Source: Carboxylicivirga sediminis
Lineage (GTDB): Bacteria; Bacteroidota; Bacteroidia; Bacteroidales; Marinilabiliaceae
DNA length: 64,000 nucleotides
Direction: 5' to 3'
Assembly: GCF_018156225.1 (NCBI RefSeq)
Contig: NZ_JAGTAR010000009.1
Coordinates: 62,001 to 126,000, forward strand
Shown: piece by piece, positions 60,466 to 64,000 of the stretch
Numbering within the stretch: the stretch's first letter is position 1
How the letters are laid out: the number at the start of each line of letters is the position of its first letter
Position numbers and translations under genes: made by a program
The notes under the pieces: model-generated
What the model was told of the DNA's origin: nothing
The model's database searches: none
The model's input: only the letters and a program-made list of their open reading frames with translations

Positions 60466-62070
60466 GTATTGTTTATTGCTTTTAAGCTCTTCGAGGTGTT
60501 GACCCGCCTGCTCTTCGTTTAACTGCAGATACTGACTAAATACCTTAATTAAACTTGCGCGTACCGAAACAGCCAGCTTATCTTTGCTGCCGCAAACATA
60601 TATGACGGCGCCTTTATTAATCCAGTTCATTATTTCGCTACCTTCCTGCTCAAGAACTTGATTGATGTAGAACTTTTGCTCACCATCTCTTGAAAAGGCT
60701 GTGCTTAGTTTGCTTAGCAGGCCTGAGTGCTGATAGCTCTTTAATTCCTCTTCGTAAAGGAAATCCGTTTGTCGGTTTCTTTCACCAAATAATAGCCAGT
60801 TTGGGCCCGATGCCTTACGTGCAAAGCGTTCTTGCAGGAAACCACGGAATGACGCAATACCCGTACCAGCACCAATCATGATAATGGGAGTAGTGTCTGT
60901 TTCCGGCAACCTGAATTTAGAGATGCTTTCAAGCGTAACGGGCACTCTGTCACCCACATCCAGGCGGTTCCATAAAAAGGATGAGCATACGCCATTACGG
61001 GTACGTTGGTCGTGCCTGTTTTCAATGATTTTAACTGTAATATCAGCTTGTTCGCCCACAACCAGGCTACTTGATGCAACAGAATATAAGCGCTGGCTCA
61101 GTTTGCGCAGTACACTCAGGAATCCTTCAACCGTTATAGGGCCCGGGAAATCTGTCACCATGTCCATCACATCTTTGTCTTCAGCATATGCTTCCAGTTG
61201 TTGGTCATCAGCAATCAGTTCGTTAAGTGCTGTGTTATTCACAATTTCGGCATAGTTACGAATCACAAGCGGGGTAATCAAAGTCAGCTCATAATCATGT
61301 ATCAGCAGCTCCTTGAGCATACATGTCTGGTTCTTTATCTCCACCGGATAGGCTTTGTCAAATCCAAGTTGCTTGAGTAGCTCATCCACCAGGCTGCGCG
61401 AATTGGTGCCATAAACCCCAATGGCATCGCCGGGTTGATAATCCATACCAGCGTTTTTGAGTGATAAGCTCACGTGCAGCACTTTTGTACTACTGCCTTC
61501 GGCGGTAAGCATAGTTTTCTGAAGCAGTTCTGCTTTATAAGCGGATGTGGAATCGTGTCCCAGCTTCAGGTCAAATACAAAGCCTTCCTTTTGCGGGGGA
61601 TGAACCGCTTTTAGCTGACTTTCCAGTGTTTTAAATACATCCAGCACCCAGCTTTTGGCTGTCTCCTCAAAATCGATGTCACATTTGACATGCTCCATTA
61701 AGCGTTGGCCCCCCAACTCTTGCAGGCGCTTATCAATGTCTTCACCGGTTTGACAGAAATAGCGGTAACTGCTATCGCCAAGGCCAAGTACAGCATACCT
61801 GGTGTTTAATTGGTTGATAGTGTTTCCGTGAATATATTCATAAAAACCTTCGGCTTGTACCGGTGGTTCTCCTTCACCATGGGTGCTAACTGCCACAAGA
61901 AGATATGGCATCTGTTGCAATTCATTAAAATCCATGTCCTGCATATCGCGCAATTCAGAAGCATATCCCAAACTTTTGGCATATTCATGGGCCAGTATTG
62001 CAACCGCCTTGGAGTTGCCTGTTCTGCTGCCAAACAGGATGTATATAGTATCCTTAAATGTATTCATCAT
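60448..62070 (-). CDS. CysJ-like diflavin (FMN/FAD) NADPH reductase
   Basis: A 540-residue protein. The flavodoxin-like FMN domain (FGSRTGNSKAVAILAHEYA, AVSTHGEGEPP, LGLGDSSYRYFC) spans 1-150. The FAD/connecting domain has RLYSVASSSLVV and NGVCSSFLWNRLDVGD; the NADPH domain has MIGAGTGIASFRGFLQER and VYVCGSKDKLAVSVRASL. This is the layout of sulfite reductase alpha subunit or cytochrome P450 reductase. No sulfite reductase haemoprotein is adjacent, so its partner is unknown. The start is ATG at 62070 or the next codon. Confidence 0.9.
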   Translation of the reverse strand: MMNTFKDTIYILFGSRTGNSKAVAILAHEYAKSLGYASELRDMQDMDFNELQQMPYLLVAVSTHGEGEPPVQAEGFYEYIHGNTINQLNTRYAVLGLGDSSYRYFCQTGEDIDKRLQELGGQRLMEHVKCDIDFEETAKSWVLDVFKTLESQLKAVHPPQKEGFVFDLKLGHDSTSAYKAELLQKTMLTAEGSSTKVLHVSLSLKNAGMDYQPGDAIGVYGTNSRSLVDELLKQLGFDKAYPVEIKNQTCMLKELLIHDYELTLITPLVIRNYAEIVNNTALNELIADDQQLEAYAEDKDVMDMVTDFPGPITVEGFLSVLRKLSQRLYSVASSSLVVGEQADITVKIIENRHDQRTRNGVCSSFLWNRLDVGDRVPVTLESISKFRLPETDTTPIIMIGAGTGIASFRGFLQERFARKASGPNWLLFGERNRQTDFLYEEELKSYQHSGLLSKLSTAFSRDGEQKFYINQVLEQEGSEIMNWINKGAVIYVCGSKDKLAVSVRASLIKVFSQYLQLNEEQAGQHLEELKSNKQYQEEVY

Positions 62071-62174
62071 GTATGTGGTTTAATCATTCAAGGATCTGTT
62101 ATCGAAATTGTTCAGATATGGCCTGTTTTTGATGCATAAATGATAATGTAACTAACATAGCAGGTAATGGGCGA

Positions 62175-63017
62175 ATGGTATTATCAAAATGTATTGTATA
62201 TTTAGGTACTCTTGTTTACCTGAGTTTTACTCAAATCACATCCCTTATGTTGGAAAATCCTGTTTTTATAATTTTTGTGGTCGGCTTTATAGTCGTTATT
62301 GTTCTGGCTTCTTTTTTTAATAAGAAAGCACTGATTAAACGTAAGCTTAAAAAGGCTGTTTTGAAGCACCTAAGTGATTTTAGAGATGGCGATGTGGCGA
62401 AGGTGGTTGGGACGGTTGAAATTACCGATGAAGCTTTGGTCGCGCCTTTGTCAAACAGAAAATGTGCCTATTACCATGTACTTGTTGAGCAAAAGGTGTC
62501 CTCGGGCAAAAGCTCCCATTGGAAGAAGTTGATTGAAGAAGAGGTAGCCGGTAAATTTGTTATTCGCGATGGTGCAGATTATGCCTGCATTGGCAGAGGT
62601 CAACTGAAAAGTTATATTGTACAGGATCGCAACTTCTCATCGGGTTTTATGAATGATGCCAGTGAGCAGCTGGAGTGGTACCTGAATCATAAGGGCTATG
62701 AGAGCGAGAATATGCTGGGTTTTAATAAAACTTTGCGTTACCGTGAAGGTATTCTGGAGGAAGGAGAGGAGATAGCGATATTGGGCAAGGGTGTATGGAA
62801 GAGTGCTCAAAGCCTGAACCTGCCAGAGGCTTATGGGCGAGTACTGGAAATAGCAGAAGATGCAGATATACCAGTGTATCTAAGCGATGATCCGTCAACC
62901 ACTAAAGCCATGGTGCAAAAAACAACACAAAAGCAGAAGCTACAGACGGGAGGGCATGTTCCCGATAATCGCTATTTCAGAAAAACAACGGATAGTCGAT
63001 ATTTCCAAAAAAAGTGA
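62175..63017 (+). CDS. Membrane protein with GIDE/MUL1-like domain
   Basis: A 280-residue protein with one or two N-terminal hydrophobic helices (VFIIFVVGFIVVIVLASFF). The following domain has DVAKVVGTVEITDEALVAPLSNRKCAYYHVLVEQ, matching the GIDE (MUL1 BAM) domain, which is also found in bacterial membrane proteins without RING fingers. A Lys-rich polar tail follows (YFRKTTDSRYFQKK). The function is unknown. ATG at 62247 (MLENPVF) is an alternative start. Confidence 0.7.
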   Translation: MVLSKCIVYLGTLVYLSFTQITSLMLENPVFIIFVVGFIVVIVLASFFNKKALIKRKLKKAVLKHLSDFRDGDVAKVVGTVEITDEALVAPLSNRKCAYYHVLVEQKVSSGKSSHWKKLIEEEVAGKFVIRDGADYACIGRGQLKSYIVQDRNFSSGFMNDASEQLEWYLNHKGYESENMLGFNKTLRYREGILEEGEEIAILGKGVWKSAQSLNLPEAYGRVLEIAEDADIPVYLSDDPSTTKAMVQKTTQKQKLQTGGHVPDNRYFRKTTDSRYFQKK

Positions 63018-63047
63018 TGCAACCATTATTTTGACAGCAGACTTTGG

Positions 63048-64000
63048 CTACTTTTTGTCAGGTTGGCTGATAATATGAATATCTCGCTGAGGGAATGGGA
63101 TAGTAATGCCTGCTTGGTTAAGTGCATCATAGACCATTTGCGTAATTTCACTTTTAATTTTTAAACCTTCCTGTACTTTCGATATCCAGAATAATAGCCT
63201 GAAATCCAGTGAGCTGTCGCCCATGTTGATAAACAGTACGCTTGGTTCAGGGTCTTTGAGCACATCATCATGAGTATGTAAAAGACCTTCCAGTATCTGT
63301 TTTACCTGTTCGGCATCGGAGCCGTATGCTACCCCTACGATTACCTCATGGCGACGTTGCGGATCAGAATGTGTCCAGTTGATTACTTCATTGGATATGA
63401 GCTGACCATTGGGTACAATCACTTCGGCACCATCAAAGGTGCGCACAATGCTGGAGCGTATGCCAATTGATTTAACCCGCCCCAACAGCTGTCCCACTTC
63501 AATCACATCATCAATTTTTATGGGACGTTCAAAGAGCAGTATTAATCCCGATACGAGGTTGTTAAAGATATTTTGTAAGCCAAAGCCAATACCAACACCA
63601 AAGGCCCCAATCAGTACTGTAAGGCTCGTCATGGGTATGCCCGCCATAGATACAGCCAGGGTGATACCAATGGTAATAAGTGTGTATTTAGCCAACAAGG
63701 CGATGGTATGCGGGAGTCCCTGACCGAGCTTTGTTCGACTTAAAACATCCTCTTCCAGTATGGTTTTTATCACATTAGCTGTGAAAATTGAGAGTATTAA
63801 AATGGCAATCAGCAGGATGATGCGCCCTAAAGAAAAACTGAATGTATCGCTGATGACGAACTGGTAGGTAAGTACGTCTCCAATAAAGGTCAGTACTTCA
63901 TCATCTAATTTTATACTCAGCAGAATAATATAGATGCCCATAATAACAGAGACAGTAACAACAGCCTGCACCAGTCTTTTTCTTAAACTGGCTCCATGCG
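63048..64000 (-). CDS. MscS-family mechanosensitive channel (5' end outside window)
   Basis: The visible 317 residues include membrane helices, the pore helix TSLTVLIGAFGVGIGFGLQNIFNNLVSG, the beta domain (FERPIKIDDVIEVGQLLGRV) and the C-terminal domain ending ITIPFPQRDIHIISQPDKK. The reading frame stays open to the right edge (preceding residues SLRKRLV), so translation starts beyond the window and the protein is larger than the MscS at 12.9 kb. It shares the FPQRD end with that paralogue. It responds to membrane tension. Confidence 0.92.
   Translation of the reverse strand, partial: HGASLRKRLVQAVVTVSVIMGIYIILLSIKLDDEVLTFIGDVLTYQFVISDTFSFSLGRIILLIAILILSIFTANVIKTILEEDVLSRTKLGQGLPHTIALLAKYTLITIGITLAVSMAGIPMTSLTVLIGAFGVGIGFGLQNIFNNLVSGLILLFERPIKIDDVIEVGQLLGRVKSIGIRSSIVRTFDGAEVIVPNGQLISNEVINWTHSDPQRRHEVIVGVAYGSDAEQVKQILEGLLHTHDDVLKDPEPSVLFINMGDSSLDFRLLFWISKVQEGLKIKSEITQMVYDALNQAGITIPFPQRDIHIISQPDKK

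Overview
The window comes from a chromosome of the phylum Bacteroidota, most likely a marine or sediment Bacteroidales/Marinilabiliales-type organism; the genus cannot be fixed from sequence alone. The evidence is promoters of the TTTG/TAnnTTTG type, starts without Shine-Dalgarno sequences, and lineage-typical families: NigD-like and DUF3078 proteins, a CcoNO fusion, BtuB next to beta-propeller lipoproteins, and a 1357-residue type II-C Cas9.

Layout. 1-6.9 kb: the right part of a temperate prophage-like element. A leftward early operon runs off the window edge, a repressor region with operator-like TGTGCA repeats follows, then a rightward operon of unknown small genes plus a lipoprotein, and a convergent tyrosine recombinase. 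7.1-22.5 kb: ordinary chromosome with an NdpA-like protein, creatininase family protein, S9 peptidase, DUF3078 protein, small MscS, HAD phosphatase, TRIC-like channel, a Pif1-helicase/TPR fusion coupled to a large TPR protein, an M23 peptidase, a NigD-like lipoprotein and tRNA-Arg(ACG). 22.6-32.0 kb: a type II-C CRISPR-Cas locus on the minus strand (cas9, insert, cas1, cas2, leader, 22-repeat array) with a divergent tracrRNA upstream of cas9. The locus is interleaved with two families of 29-bp palindromes, a REP-associated Y1 transposase, a helical protein of unknown function and a strictly 21-bp-phased repeat tract.

32-43 kb: an outer-membrane barrel protein, two small membrane proteins and a complete cbb3 oxidase cluster (ccoI, ccoS, ccoNO, ccoQ, monohaem ccoP, ccoG, ccoH-like, TauE/SafE-like). 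43.2-47.8 kb: a cobalamin riboswitch controlling a BtuB-like receptor and a beta-propeller lipoprotein, with a second propeller gene downstream. 47.8-54 kb: thioesterase, prfC, PHP phosphatase, then a metal-handling group (CDF exporter, AraC regulator with an HMA-like domain, permease with an HMA tail, small membrane protein). 54-59 kb: XdhC-MobA fusion and a two-subunit molybdenum hydroxylase. 59-64 kb: a divergent lysine-2,3-aminomutase-like radical SAM enzyme, a CysJ-like diflavin reductase, a GIDE-domain-like membrane protein and a partial MscS channel.

The part most worth a second look is the CRISPR locus. The tracrRNA can be read directly (anti-repeat, promoter, terminator). The operon is split between cas9 and cas1 by more GC-rich DNA carrying the transposase, the unknown protein and the 21-bp tract, and palindromes lie at both outer edges and at the internal junctions.
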